Part shown: positions 35,696-44,527 of the stretch, one piece after another
Layout of the letters: the number at the start of each line of letters is the position of its first letter
Numbering within the stretch: position 1 is the stretch's first letter
Assembly (NCBI RefSeq): GCF_000430725.1
Contig: NZ_KE387218.1
Location: forward strand, 10,710 to 74,709
Length of the DNA stretch: 64,000 bases
Source of the DNA: Azohydromonas australica DSM 1124
GTDB taxonomy: Bacteria > Pseudomonadota > Gammaproteobacteria > Burkholderiales > Burkholderiaceae_C
Direction of reading: 5' to 3'
Program-made: the position numbers and the translations under genes
Notes under the pieces: model-generated
The model's input: only the letters and a program-made list of their open reading frames with translations
Database searches by the model: none
What the model was told of the DNA's origin: nothing

Positions 35696-36487
35696 TCAGT
35701 GCGTCCGCAACAGCCCGTCCGCCAGGGCGTCGTCCGCGTAGGGCCGCCACTGGCCTTCGGGCTGCGCCAGCCGGTCCGCCACCACGGCCCAGACCTGCGG
35801 ATGCCACACCAGCCCGATGTGGCTGGCCTGCACTTCCACGTTCTCGGCCTGCGGGCTAGTGGCTTCGCGGCAGGCCTGCCAGGCCACCACGCCGTCGCTG
35901 CGGCTGTAGATCGAGGTCGTGGGCACCGGCGGCGTGGCGGCCAGCCGCGCCAGCAGCGCCTCGTCGATGTGCGGCAGCCGCCCACTGAAGAGCTGGTAGA
36001 GCACGCCGACGTTGGTGTGCTCGCCGCGGCCCGCGAAGGGCGTGCCCAGCGTGATCACCAGGCGAACCAGGTCCGGGCGGCGCCGGGCGATCTCGCGTGC
36101 ATAGATGCCGCCCAGGCTCCAGCCCACGAGGCTGGCGCGGCGACCCTGCTGCCGCACGGTGCAGGCCACGCCTTCGGTGAGCCGGTCCAGCCAGTCCTCC
36201 ACCGCGCCTTGCGGGCCGATGTTGCAGCCGCGGCCCCAGTCGTTGGCCTCGTAGCCCAGGTCGCGGCAGCAGCGCTGCAGCGGCGCCATGGCCACGGCGT
36301 CAGCGCCCAGCCCGGGGAAGAGCACCACGGGATGGCCGTCGCCCGAGGGCAGCCGGCTGCGGTCCATGAAGCCGGCGCTGACGTATTCGAACAGGGCGCG
36401 CATCGGCTCCAGTCCCATGAGGGCCAGCGGCGGCGCGCCATAGGCATAGGTACAGCTCGACGAGGGCACGGGCGGGGAAACGGACAT
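35696..36487 (-). CDS. Alpha/beta hydrolase, lipase/esterase-like
   Basis: A 263-residue alpha/beta hydrolase. The oxyanion segment is HPVVLFPGLGADAVAMAPL, the nucleophile elbow ASLVGWSLGGIYAREIARRR (GWSLG), followed by RLVITLGTPFAG; a catalytic histidine lies in ASHIGLVWHPQVW. The pattern resembles triacylglycerol-lipase-like proteins. No signal peptide is evident from ATG 36487; an earlier start at 36526 adds only 13 residues. The substrate is unknown. It converges on the PaaK-like gene from the opposite strand. Confidence 0.8.
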   Translation of the reverse strand: MSVSPPVPSSSCTYAYGAPPLALMGLEPMRALFEYVSAGFMDRSRLPSGDGHPVVLFPGLGADAVAMAPLQRCCRDLGYEANDWGRGCNIGPQGAVEDWLDRLTEGVACTVRQQGRRASLVGWSLGGIYAREIARRRPDLVRLVITLGTPFAGRGEHTNVGVLYQLFSGRLPHIDEALLARLAATPPVPTTSIYSRSDGVVAWQACREATSPQAENVEVQASHIGLVWHPQVWAVVADRLAQPEGQWRPYADDALADGLLRTH

Positions 36488-36616
36488 GGCGGGACTCGAA
36501 TGCTGTTGGTACGGCAGTCCAGGCAAGCCCTGCGCCCGTCACGCACCAGCTTGAGGCGCGTCATGGTGTCAGCGCTGTCCTACACGGGGAGGAGCTGACG
36601 CGGCGCTGTCAAAATC

Positions 36617-36637
36617 CCGGTCAGTACCGTTGACCGG
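36617..36637 (+). promoter_or_regulatory. Dyad in the dcd leader
   Basis: CCGGTCA, seven bases, TGACCGG: a perfect 7-bp inverted repeat ending 8 bases before the dcd ATG. It could be an operator or a leader hairpin near the ribosome-binding site. Confidence 0.4.
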
Positions 36638-36645
36638 AACAAGAC

Positions 36646-37215
36646 ATGAGCATCAAGAGCGACAAGTGGATCCGCCGCATGGCGCAAGAGCACGGGATGA
36701 TCGAGCCCTTCGAGCCCGGGCAGGTCCGCTACGCCGCGGACGGCCACAAGATCGTCAGCTACGGCACCAGCAGCTACGGCTACGACATCCGTTGCGCGCG
36801 CGAATTCAAGATCTTCACCAACGTGCACTCCACGGTGGTGGACCCGAAGAACTTCGACGAGAAGAGCTTCGTGGACTTCGAGGGCGACGTCTGCATCATC
36901 CCGCCCAACAGCTTCGCGCTGGCGCGCACCATGGAGTACTTCCGCATCCCGCGCAACGTGCTGACCATCTGCCTGGGCAAGAGCACGTACGCGCGCTGCG
37001 GGATCATCGTCAACGTCACGCCCTTCGAGCCCGAGTGGGAGGGCTACGTGACGCTGGAGTTCTCCAACACCACGCCGCTGCCGGCCAAGATCTACGCCGG
37101 CGAGGGCTGTGCGCAGGTGCTGTTCTTCGAAAGCGACGAGGTCTGCGAGACCAGCTACGCCGACCGCGGCGGCAAGTACCAGGGCCAGCGCGGCGTGACC
37201 CTGCCCAAGACCTGA
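36646..37215 (+). CDS. dcd: dCTP deaminase
   Basis: A 189-residue dCTP deaminase, which makes dUTP from dCTP for thymidylate synthesis. Family motifs are SDKWIRRMAQEHGMIEPFEP, SYGTSSYGYDIRCA, CIIPPNSFALARTMEYFRIP, CLGKSTYARCGIIVNVTPFE and the C-terminal DRGGKYQGQRGVTLPKT. Length matches the E. coli enzyme. It is monocistronic in appearance, with a dyad upstream and a long GC hairpin after it. Confidence 0.96.
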   Translation: MSIKSDKWIRRMAQEHGMIEPFEPGQVRYAADGHKIVSYGTSSYGYDIRCAREFKIFTNVHSTVVDPKNFDEKSFVDFEGDVCIIPPNSFALARTMEYFRIPRNVLTICLGKSTYARCGIIVNVTPFEPEWEGYVTLEFSNTTPLPAKIYAGEGCAQVLFFESDEVCETSYADRGGKYQGQRGVTLPKT

Positions 37216-37235
37216 TTCCACACCCCTGGCGGACC

Positions 37236-37265
37236 GTGCCGGCGCCTCCGCGGGAGGCCCGGCAC
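37236..37265 (+). terminator. GC-rich hairpin after dcd
   Basis: GTGCCGG.GCCTCC pairs with GGAGGC.CCGGCAC around a short loop, about 20 bases after the dcd stop. There is no T run. Confidence 0.5.
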
Positions 37266-37379
37266 GCCGCCGCATGAGCCCATGACTGCGCCGCGCATGC
37301 CGATTGCTGCTTCTGCGACACACACGCAGGCGGACCGCCCCGGGCGGACCGCCATTTCAGTCTCAGCCAGGGAGCCGTC

Positions 37380-38258
37380 ATGAGGTGGCAGGGGCAGCGG
37401 GAGAGCGACAACGTCGAGGACGTGCGCGGGGAGTCCGGAGGCGGCGGCTTCGGCGGCTTGCCCATCGGTGGGCGCGGGCTGAGCCTGGGCGGGGTGGTAG
37501 TGGCGCTGGTGGCGGGCTGGATCTTCGGCATCAACCCGCTGGCGCTGCTGGGCCTCATGGACGGCGGCGGCACGAGCGCGCCGCCGCAGCGCGAGGTGGC
37601 GCCCTCGCACCCGACCGACGAGCGCGCCCGCTTTGCTTCAGTCGTGCTGGCCGATACCGAGGACGTCTGGGGCGCGATCATGGGCCGCGCCAACCGCCCC
37701 TACGAGCCGCCGCGCATGGTGCTGTTCCGCGGGGTCACCCGCACCGCCTGCGGCACGGGCGAATCCGCCGCCGGGCCCTTCTACTGCCCGGCGGACCGCA
37801 AGGTCTACATCGACCTCAGCTTCTTCGACACGCTGTCGCAGCGCCTGGGTGCGCCGGGAGACTTCGCGCAGGCCTACGTCATCGCGCACGAGGTCGGGCA
37901 CCACGTGCAGACGGTGCTGGGCCTCACGCAGCGCGTGGACGCGCAGCGCCAGCGCCTGGGCCAGGCCCAGGCCAACGCGCTGTCGGTGCGGCTGGAGCTG
38001 CAGGCCGACTGCTTCGCCGGCGTGTGGGCGCACCACTCGCAGCGCGGCAAGGGCTGGCTGGAGGCGGGCGACATCGAGGAGGCGCTCAACGCCGCCTCGC
38101 AGATCGGCGACGACACGCTGCAGCGCCGCAGCCGCGGCACCGTGGTGCCCGAGAGCTTCACGCACGGCAGCAGCGCGCAGCGCGTGCAATGGTTCAAGCG
38201 CGGGCTGCAGTCAGGCGCGCCCGCGCAGTGCAACACCTTCGAAACCGCCGGTTCCTGA
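37380..38258 (+). CDS. Neutral zinc metallopeptidase (YpfJ family)
   Basis: A 292-residue putative zinc peptidase of the YpfJ/KPN-type family. It starts MRWQGQRESDNVEDVRG, has a glycine-rich segment and one membrane helix (GVVVALVAGWIFGINPLALL), then the domain with GTGESAAGPFYCPADRKVYI, the zinc motif AYVIAHEVGHHVQ (HExxH) and LELQADCFAGVWAH, whose acidic residue is a likely third ligand. All family hallmarks are present. The substrate is unknown. It is followed 13 bases later by a DUF1801 gene. Confidence 0.88.
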   Translation: MRWQGQRESDNVEDVRGESGGGGFGGLPIGGRGLSLGGVVVALVAGWIFGINPLALLGLMDGGGTSAPPQREVAPSHPTDERARFASVVLADTEDVWGAIMGRANRPYEPPRMVLFRGVTRTACGTGESAAGPFYCPADRKVYIDLSFFDTLSQRLGAPGDFAQAYVIAHEVGHHVQTVLGLTQRVDAQRQRLGQAQANALSVRLELQADCFAGVWAHHSQRGKGWLEAGDIEEALNAASQIGDDTLQRRSRGTVVPESFTHGSSAQRVQWFKRGLQSGAPAQCNTFETAGS

Positions 38259-38271
38259 AAGCAGGCTTTCC

Positions 38272-38706
38272 ATGCGACGACTCTCCAACTCCGCCGCGCT
38301 GGTGGACAACTGGTTCGACATGTTGCCCCCCCACCAGCAGGCCACGGTGCGCGCCCTGCATGGCGCGGTGCTCGACGCCGCGCCGCAGCTCGTGCCCAGC
38401 GTGAAGTGGGGCAACCTGGCGTACCTGGACGGTCCGGCGCAGCTGCTGTCCATCAGCACGCACAAGACGCATGCGCAGCTGCAGGCCGCGCGCGTGCTCT
38501 GCGCCATGCTGCCGCCGCACGGCCCCGGTGACGAGGCCGCGGACCACCCGCTGGCGCGCCCGCTCAAGTGCCGTTACTCGCAGGGCGTGGACGAAGGCCA
38601 GGTCGCGCGCGTGGTGCACGCGTGCATGGAGCTGCGCCACCGCATCGACCCGGCGCAGCTGCGGCCGGAGCCGCACGGGACGCCGAACCCGTCAGGGGTC
38701 CGGTAA
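38272..38706 (+). CDS. DUF1801 protein
   Basis: A 144-residue protein of the YdhG-like/DUF1801 fold. WFDMLPPHQQATVRALHGAV opens it, SVKWGNLAYLDGPAQLLSIS is the conserved core, and RYSQGVDEGQVARVVHACME is the C-terminal helix. The function of the family is not known. It begins 13 bases after the metallopeptidase gene, so they are probably co-transcribed. The end is proline-rich. Confidence 0.75.
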   Translation: MRRLSNSAALVDNWFDMLPPHQQATVRALHGAVLDAAPQLVPSVKWGNLAYLDGPAQLLSISTHKTHAQLQAARVLCAMLPPHGPGDEAADHPLARPLKCRYSQGVDEGQVARVVHACMELRHRIDPAQLRPEPHGTPNPSGVR

Positions 38707-38712
38707 GGGCGC

Positions 38713-39870
38713 TCAGGGCTTCGGGAACGTTCCCGGCAGCAGCACGCCCGTGTCCACGCTGGAGAGGTTGCGGTGGCCGCAGAAGGCCATCGTGAGGTCC
38801 AGCTCCTTGGCGATGATCTCCAGGCAGCGCGTCACGCCGGCCTCGCCCATGGCGCCCAGGCCGTAGAGGAAGGCGCGGCCGATGAGCGTGCCGCGCGCGC
38901 CCAGGGCCCAGGCCTTGAACACGTCCTGGCCGCTGCGGATGCCGCCGTCCATCCAGACCTCGATGTCCTTGCCCACCGCTTCCACGATGGCCGGCAGCGC
39001 CTCGATGGAGCTGGGCGCGCCGTCGAGCTGGCGCCCGCCGTGGTTGCTCACGATCAGCGCGTCGGCGCCGGAGTTGGCGGCCAGCCGCGCGTCCTCCACG
39101 TCCATGATCCCCTTGAGGATCAGCTTGCCGCCCCAGCGCTTCTTGATCCACTCCACGTCGCCCCAGTTGAGCTGTGGGTCGAACTGCTCGGCGGTCCAGG
39201 AGCTCAGCGAGGAGAGGTCGCCCACGCCCTGCGCGTGGCCGACGATGTTGCCGAAGCTGCGGCGCTTGGTGCCCAGCATGCCCATGCACCAGCGCGGCTT
39301 GGTCGCCAGGTTGATGAGGTTGGCCAGGGTGGGCTTCGGCGGCGCGGACAGGCCGTTCTTGAGGTCCTTGTGGCGCTGGCCGAGGATCTGCAGGTCCAGC
39401 GTGAGCTGCAGCGCGGAGCAGTTGGCGGCCTTGGCGCGGTCGATCAGGCGCTCGATGAAGCCGCGGTCGCGCATCACGTAGAGCTGGAACCAGAAGGGCT
39501 TCGTCGTGTGGGCCGCGATGTCCTCGATGGAGCAGATGCTCATGGTCGAGAGCGTGAACGGAATGCCGAACTTCTCCGCCGCCTTCGCCGCCAGGATCTC
39601 GCCGTCGGCGTGCTGCATGCCCGTGAGGCCCGTGGGCGCGATGGCCACCGGCATGGCCACGTCGTGGCCGACCATGCGGGTGCGGATGGAGCGGCCTTCC
39701 ATGTTCACCGCCACGCGCTGGCGCAGCTTGATCTTCTGGAAGTCGTTCTGGTTGGCGCGGTAGGTGCTCTCGGTCCAGGACCCGCTGTCGGCGTAGTCGT
39801 AGAACATGCGCGGCACGCGCCGCTTGGCCAGCACGCGCAGGTCTTCGACGTTGGTGATCACGCTGCTCAT
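38713..39870 (-). CDS. lldD: L-lactate dehydrogenase/alpha-hydroxyacid oxidase (FMN)
   Basis: A 385-residue FMN-dependent alpha-hydroxyacid dehydrogenase, closest to membrane-associated L-lactate dehydrogenase LldD. FMN and substrate motifs: PRMFYDYADSGSWTESTYRA, VAIAPTGLTGMQHADGEI, LQLTLDLQILGQRHKDLKNG, LILKGIMDVEDARLA, the active-site SNHGGRQLDGAPS and VWMDGGIRSGQDVFKA. ATG at 39870 gives normal length. It would feed electrons from lactate to the quinone pool. A LysR gene precedes it on the same strand with 110 bases between. Other hydroxyacids are possible substrates. Confidence 0.9.
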   Translation of the reverse strand: MSSVITNVEDLRVLAKRRVPRMFYDYADSGSWTESTYRANQNDFQKIKLRQRVAVNMEGRSIRTRMVGHDVAMPVAIAPTGLTGMQHADGEILAAKAAEKFGIPFTLSTMSICSIEDIAAHTTKPFWFQLYVMRDRGFIERLIDRAKAANCSALQLTLDLQILGQRHKDLKNGLSAPPKPTLANLINLATKPRWCMGMLGTKRRSFGNIVGHAQGVGDLSSLSSWTAEQFDPQLNWGDVEWIKKRWGGKLILKGIMDVEDARLAANSGADALIVSNHGGRQLDGAPSSIEALPAIVEAVGKDIEVWMDGGIRSGQDVFKAWALGARGTLIGRAFLYGLGAMGEAGVTRCLEIIAKELDLTMAFCGHRNLSSVDTGVLLPGTFPKP

Positions 39871-39980
39871 GGTGTCGTGTGTCTCCGGGTGTTTCTGATG
39901 GGCGCGCATCGTAGCGGTGCCCCGGGCGGCACGGCCGGACAAATGTTCAGGCGCAACCGGAAAGCGGCGCCGGCCGGGGT

Positions 39981-40898
39981 TCAGCCTGCGCGGCGCGCGG
40001 CCAGCTGCTCCAGCGCATCGCGCGCGATGCGCTCGCAGCTGCGCTGCAGCCACTGCGCGAAAGCCGCCGCCGCGCCGCCCGTGGCGTGAGGCAGCACGTG
40101 GTACTGGTGGGCGGGCGTGGCCTGCACGTCGAACAGCGGCACCAGCGTGCCGTTCTCCAGCCAGGTGCGCGCCAGGGAAGGGCGGGCCAGCGCCACGCCC
40201 TGGCCGCCCAGCGCGGCTTCCAGCGTCAGGCCCAGGTCCAGCAGGCGCGGGCCCTGGTCGGGCTCGGCCCAGGGCAGGCCGGCGGCCTCGAACCACGGCG
40301 CCCAGGGCTCCAGCGGCGTGCGCAGCAGCGGCGCGCGGGCCAGGTCGGTGGGCGTGCGCAGCGGCGGCAGCCGGGACAGCAGCGAGGGCGCGGCCATGGG
40401 CAGCACCACGTCGGGCATCAGCACCGTGCCGCCCACGGCCGCGGCGTCGCCGTGGCGCACCTGCACCTGCACGTCGGCCTCGGCGCCGGCAGCGTCGAGG
40501 AAGGGAATGGAGAGCACCACCTCCAGCTCCACCGCCGGGTGGGCCTGCGTGAAGGCCGGCAGCTCGGGCACGAGGATGTGGCGCGCGAAGGTGGGCGGCG
40601 TGCTCACGCGCAGGCGCTGCACGCGGCGCGCGCCGCGGCGGTGCTGGGGCGCGGCGGCCAGCAGGCCCAGCGCCGCGCGCACATGCGTGAGGTATTCCTT
40701 GCCGGCGGGCGTGAGCGTCAGGCGCGGGCCGCGCTGGAACAGCGGCGTGCCCAGCAGCTCCTCCACCGCGACGATGCGCTTGCCCACCGCGCTGGCCGTC
40801 ACGGCCAACTCCTCGGCGGCCTTTTCGAACGTGCCCAGCCGCGCCGCGGCCTCGAAGGCACGCAGGCCGTCGATGGAGGGAAAGCGCAGGTCTGGCAT
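39981..40898 (-). CDS. LysR-family transcriptional regulator (GcvA-like)
   Basis: A 305-residue LysR regulator. The N-terminal helix-turn-helix is FPSIDGLRAFEAAARLGTFE and KAAEELAVTASAVGKRIVAV, with LFQRGPRLTLTPAGKEYL closing the domain. The C-terminal effector domain is of the periplasmic-binding type (LEVVLSIPFLDAAGAEADVQ). The opening and spacing resemble GcvA-type members. ATG at 40898 is chosen for normal length. It lies upstream of the lactate dehydrogenase gene in the same direction, so it may respond to a hydroxyacid and control that gene; this is inference. Confidence 0.88.
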   Translation of the reverse strand: MPDLRFPSIDGLRAFEAAARLGTFEKAAEELAVTASAVGKRIVAVEELLGTPLFQRGPRLTLTPAGKEYLTHVRAALGLLAAAPQHRRGARRVQRLRVSTPPTFARHILVPELPAFTQAHPAVELEVVLSIPFLDAAGAEADVQVQVRHGDAAAVGGTVLMPDVVLPMAAPSLLSRLPPLRTPTDLARAPLLRTPLEPWAPWFEAAGLPWAEPDQGPRLLDLGLTLEAALGGQGVALARPSLARTWLENGTLVPLFDVQATPAHQYHVLPHATGGAAAAFAQWLQRSCERIARDALEQLAARRAG

Positions 40899-41073
40899 GG
40901 CTGGCCGCACTCTAGCAGCGGCCCCGGGCCCGGCCGGGCGGCGACAGCGAAGCCGCGTGCGGGGCGCGGTCGCAAGACGCGGCCCGGAAACGCGGCCCTG
41001 AATGCCGAACGCCGCCCGGAGGCGGCGCGGCAAGGTGATTCAAAGGTGATTCAGGAAGCGAGTCGGTGCCGAT

Positions 41074-41553
41074 TCAGTCGTTGCAGGAGGTGCTGCCGCA
41101 ACCAGTGATGGCGCCCTCGGCCACGGGCTCGCGGGTGCGGCCAGTGACGGGGTCGAAGCCCACCTGCTCCATGTGGAAGGCCAGGCCCGCGTCCATCATC
41201 TGCGCGTGGCCCGGGAACCACTGCGCCAGCTCCGCCACGGCCTGCTTGAGCGGGCCGAAGTCTCCCTCGGTCTGCGCCAGCGCCACGACGTTGCGCATCA
41301 CCTGCAGCACCGCGGCGTGCTGGAAGCTGTGGCAGTTCTCGGTGGCGAAGCCGGTGGCGGCCATCCAGCGGTCTTCCTGCGCGAAATGCTCGACGGTGTG
41401 GTCCAGCAGCTCCTGGAAACGCTGCAGCAGCGTGGCCGGCTCCGCGTCGAGCACGGCTTCGGCCGCGGCGAGCAGGTCCACGAATTCTTGGTGCGTGTTG
41501 TCCATCTGCGGCTGCTGCAGAGCCAGCGCATCGGACCAGGTCAGGGTCGGCAT
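41074..41553 (-). CDS. Bacteriohemerythrin-like protein with cysteine-containing tail
   Basis: A 159-residue hemerythrin-domain protein binding a di-iron centre for oxygen or redox sensing. The metal ligands are readable: MDNTHQEFVDLL (H), HTVEHFAQEDRWM (H, H, E), HSFQHAAVL (H, H) and WFPGHAQMMD (H, D). A tail of about 40 residues ends GCGSTSCND with two cysteines, which is not part of the core fold and might bind a metal or form a disulfide. ATG at 41553 is chosen; 41562 is possible. Monocistronic. Confidence 0.85.
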   Translation of the reverse strand: MPTLTWSDALALQQPQMDNTHQEFVDLLAAAEAVLDAEPATLLQRFQELLDHTVEHFAQEDRWMAATGFATENCHSFQHAAVLQVMRNVVALAQTEGDFGPLKQAVAELAQWFPGHAQMMDAGLAFHMEQVGFDPVTGRTREPVAEGAITGCGSTSCND

Positions 41554-41629
41554 GGGGCGCAAGTGTGGACCCCGCCGCGAGCCGATCCCTTGAGCCAGCT
41601 CAAGTCGGCGGCCCCGTTAGCATCCGCAC

Positions 41630-42034
41630 ATGAGCACGGAATTCATGAAACCGCGTCGCCGGCCCCTGCGCTGGCTGTGGCTGGCTGCCGGCGGCGTGAG
41701 CCTGCTGCTGGGCGTGGTGGGGGCCTTCCTGCCGCTGCTGCCCACCGTGCCCTTCGTGCTGCTGGCGGCGTTCTGCTTCTCGCGCGGCAGCGAGCGCTGC
41801 GAGCGCTGGTTGCTGGAGCATCCAACCCTGGGCCCGCCGGTGCGGCAGTGGCGCGAGCAGCGCGCCGTGCCGCTGCGCGCCAAGCGCATCGCGTGGTCGA
41901 TGATGGCGCTCTCCAGCGTGCTGGCCGCGTGGTGGATGCCCTCGCCCTGGCGCTGGGTGCCGGGGCTGTGCTGCGCGGCGGTGGCGCTGTGGCTGTGGCG
42001 GCTGCCGAACGCCGTGACGCAGCCTCCGGGCTGA
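41630..42034 (+). CDS. YbaN-family (DUF454) inner-membrane protein
   Basis: A 134-residue membrane protein of the YbaN/DUF454 family: RWLWLAAGGVSLLLGVVGAF, LPTVPFVLLAAFCFSRGSER, then WLLEHPTLGPPVRQWREQRA and VPLRAKRIAWSMMALS. Two helices at the N-terminus and two at the C-terminus are predicted. The function is unknown. It starts 77 bases after the divergent hemerythrin gene. Confidence 0.87.
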   Translation: MSTEFMKPRRRPLRWLWLAAGGVSLLLGVVGAFLPLLPTVPFVLLAAFCFSRGSERCERWLLEHPTLGPPVRQWREQRAVPLRAKRIAWSMMALSSVLAAWWMPSPWRWVPGLCCAAVALWLWRLPNAVTQPPG

Positions 42035-42156
42035 GCCCGGCGTGGGTGTGACACAGGCCACGCGCGGGGCCGGGTCGGGCGCCGGGCGGCCCTCCGTCAT
42101 CGTCGCCGGTGCCCGACGGTGGTAGATTGCCGCCCTTTGCTAAACCGGCCATCAGC

Positions 42157-42747
42157 ATGTCCCAGACGATCCGCATCCCAGACTCGCTATTCGCGCTTGC
42201 GCAGCGCGAATCCGAGTTGATGAGCCGCACCGTGGCTCAGCAGCTCGAACATTGGGCCCGCCTGGGGCTGGCCCTGGAGGCGTCGGGCGTGACGGCGAGC
42301 CAAGTGCGGCACCTGCTGGACATGGAAATGGGCCGCCGCCTGGACCTGCCTTCGCGCTCGCTGCGCCGTGAGGAGTCGCCCTTGCCGCCCGTCGTGCCCG
42401 AGCGTGCGCGCGAAAGCGAAGCCTGGGGCGAGCCCGAGGAAGAGCGCGAGCCCGAGCGCGAGCGCGAGCCCGCCAGCGGCAACGGCGCCGACGAGGGCTA
42501 CGACGAGGACTACAGCGACGAGGAAGTCGCCGTGGCCATCACCTGCATCAGCGGCGTGCTGTCGCTGGAGGAGGGCGCCGACGAAGCCGACCTGTCCGAG
42601 CGCGAGCTGCGCCGCCTCATGGCCGGGCTGCTGCGCCGCCGCCGCCACATGAGCCTGTCGGAGCTGGAGGCGCTGAGCGCCGAGCGCCGGCTGCAATTGG
42701 CCACCGAGATCGCCTTCGCCGAGCACGCCGCGCGCGGCCGGCGCTGA
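42157..42747 (+). CDS. ParD-like antitoxin-family protein, orphan
   Basis: A 196-residue protein. Residues 1-50 match the ParD-like family (SQTIRIPDSLFALAQRESEL, then MSRTVAQQLEHWARLGLALE), a ribbon-helix-helix-type DNA-binding or antitoxin fold. A very acidic, glutamate/arginine-rich linker follows (EEEREPEREREPASG), then a helical C-terminal third (EAVAVAITCISGV-like stretch and ERELRRLMAGLLRRRRHMSL). No ParE/RelE toxin gene is adjacent on either side, so it is more likely a stand-alone regulator than half of a toxin-antitoxin pair. Confidence 0.7.
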   Translation: MSQTIRIPDSLFALAQRESELMSRTVAQQLEHWARLGLALEASGVTASQVRHLLDMEMGRRLDLPSRSLRREESPLPPVVPERARESEAWGEPEEEREPEREREPASGNGADEGYDEDYSDEEVAVAITCISGVLSLEEGADEADLSERELRRLMAGLLRRRRHMSLSELEALSAERRLQLATEIAFAEHAARGRR

Positions 42748-42823
42748 GCTTGTCCGCCGCAGCGAGGCCGCGGCACGCCTGAGGCGCCTCGACCGGCCGG
42801 TCCCGAACCCCGAACCGTCGCCG

Positions 42824-44527
42824 ATGTACGTCAATCATTTCGGGCTGCGCAACGAGCCCTTCTCCATCGCCCCGGACCCGCGCTACCTCTTCATGAGCGA
42901 GCGCCACCGTGAAGCGCTGGCGCACCTGCTCTACGGCGTGCGCGGCGGCGGCGGGTTCGTGCTGCTCACGGGCGAGATCGGCGCCGGCAAGACCACCGTC
43001 TGCCGCGCCTTCCTGCAGCAGTTGCCGCCCGACTGCCACGCCGCCTACGTCTTCAACCCGCGCCTGACGGCGGTGGAGCTGCTGCAGACGGTGTGCGAGG
43101 ACTTCGGCCTGGGGCACGTCGAGGCCACGACGGTCAAGCCGCTGGTCGATGCGCTCAACGCCTTCCTGCTGCGCGAGCACGCCGCCGGGCGTCAGTGCGT
43201 GCTGGTCATCGACGAGGCGCAGAACCTCAGCCCCGAGCTGCTGGAGCAGCTGCGGCTGCTGACCAACCTGGAGACCGACGAGCGCAAGCTGCTGCAGATC
43301 GTGCTGGTGGGCCAGCCGGAGCTGCAGCGCACCCTCGCCGGCATGGAGCAGCTGGCGCAGCGCGTGATCGCCCGCTACCACCTGCAGGCGCTGTCCGAGT
43401 CCGAGACGCGCCAGTACGTGGAGCACCGCCTGTCCATCGCCGGCCTGGGCGGACCGCCGCCCTTCGACGCCTCGGCGCTGCGGCGCGTCCACGCGCTGAC
43501 GCAGGGCGTGCCGCGGCGCATCAACCTGCTGTGCGACCGCGCGCTGCTGGGCGCCTACGCCCAGGGCCGCCGCCAGGTGGACGCCGCCACCGTGCGCCAG
43601 GCCGCCTCCGAAGTCTTCAACCTGCCGCCGCGCCGGCACCAGGGCGTAATCGCCGCCGCGGCGCTCGCTGGCGCGGTGGGCCTGGGAGCCGTCGTCTGGA
43701 GCAGCCTGCACTCCCCGACACCGAAGCCGGCGCTGGCCCAGGCCGACGCGGACGCCAGCCGGCCCGCCGCGGCTGCCTCGCAGGCCGGTGCGGCTTCCCG
43801 CCCGGGCGCGGTGGCGACGGCCGCCTCGGCGCCGGCCGCGGCGGTCGCCACCGCCGGGGCGGTGCCCGACGCCCCGGCCGCGGCGCTGGCGGCGGCCTCC
43901 GCCGCCTCGGGCCCGGTGCCCATGCCGCTGGCCGGGCTGCCGTCCGAGAACGCCGCCTGGCGCGAGCTGGCGGTGCTGTGGAAGCTGCCGGTGGGCGAGG
44001 CCGACGCCTGCGCCGCCAGCACCGCGGGCGGCTCGCAGCGCGCCGGCTGCTGGCGCGGCAGCGGGCTGGGCCTGACGCAGCTGCGCCAGTTCGACCGCCC
44101 GGGGCTCCTGGCACTGCGCGACGCGCAGGGGCGTCCGACCTGGGCGCTGCTGGTCGCGCTGGACACGAGACAGGCCACGCTGCGCGCGCATGGCCGCGAG
44201 GTGAGCGTGCCGCTGGCGGCGCTGGCGCCGCTGTGGCAGGGCGAATGGGCCAGCTTCTGGCGCGCGCCGCCGGGCTACGCGCGCCCGCTGGCCGAGGGCG
44301 ACGAGGGCGCGGGCGTGGCCTCGCTGGCGCGGCTGCTGGCGCGCGCGCAGGGCCGCACGCCGCCGGTGCAGCCGCCGCGCCGGCTGGACGGCGCGCTGCT
44401 GGCGGAGCTGCGCGCCTTCCAGCTCGGCGCGGGCCTCAAGCCCGACGGCGTGGCCGGCCCGGGCACCTTCATGCTGCTCAACCGCGCCGCGGGCCTCGAC
44501 GAGCCGCGGCTGCTCAAGGCTCCCTGA
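42824..44527 (+). CDS. gspA: ExeA/GspA-type ATPase with peptidoglycan-binding end
   Basis: A 567-residue general secretion pathway protein A. The N-terminal AAA ATPase carries Walker A LLTGEIGAGKTTVC (about residues 48-60) and Walker B VLVIDEAQNLSPELLEQLRL. One membrane helix (VIAAAALAGAVGLGAVVW, about 268-290) is followed by an alanine-rich periplasmic linker and a C-terminal peptidoglycan-binding domain (LRAFQLGAGLKPDGVAGPGT). In Aeromonas, ExeA with ExeB inserts the type II secretin through the cell wall using ATP. gspB starts on its last base, so they are coupled. No other gsp genes are in the window. Confidence 0.9.
   Translation: MYVNHFGLRNEPFSIAPDPRYLFMSERHREALAHLLYGVRGGGGFVLLTGEIGAGKTTVCRAFLQQLPPDCHAAYVFNPRLTAVELLQTVCEDFGLGHVEATTVKPLVDALNAFLLREHAAGRQCVLVIDEAQNLSPELLEQLRLLTNLETDERKLLQIVLVGQPELQRTLAGMEQLAQRVIARYHLQALSESETRQYVEHRLSIAGLGGPPPFDASALRRVHALTQGVPRRINLLCDRALLGAYAQGRRQVDAATVRQAASEVFNLPPRRHQGVIAAAALAGAVGLGAVVWSSLHSPTPKPALAQADADASRPAAAASQAGAASRPGAVATAASAPAAAVATAGAVPDAPAAALAAASAASGPVPMPLAGLPSENAAWRELAVLWKLPVGEADACAASTAGGSQRAGCWRGSGLGLTQLRQFDRPGLLALRDAQGRPTWALLVALDTRQATLRAHGREVSVPLAALAPLWQGEWASFWRAPPGYARPLAEGDEGAGVASLARLLARAQGRTPPVQPPRRLDGALLAELRAFQLGAGLKPDGVAGPGTFMLLNRAAGLDEPRLLKAP

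Noticed and set aside
42157..42747. Toxin-antitoxin pair
   Set aside because: Only the ParD-like protein is present; neither the YbaN gene nor gspA is a toxin.
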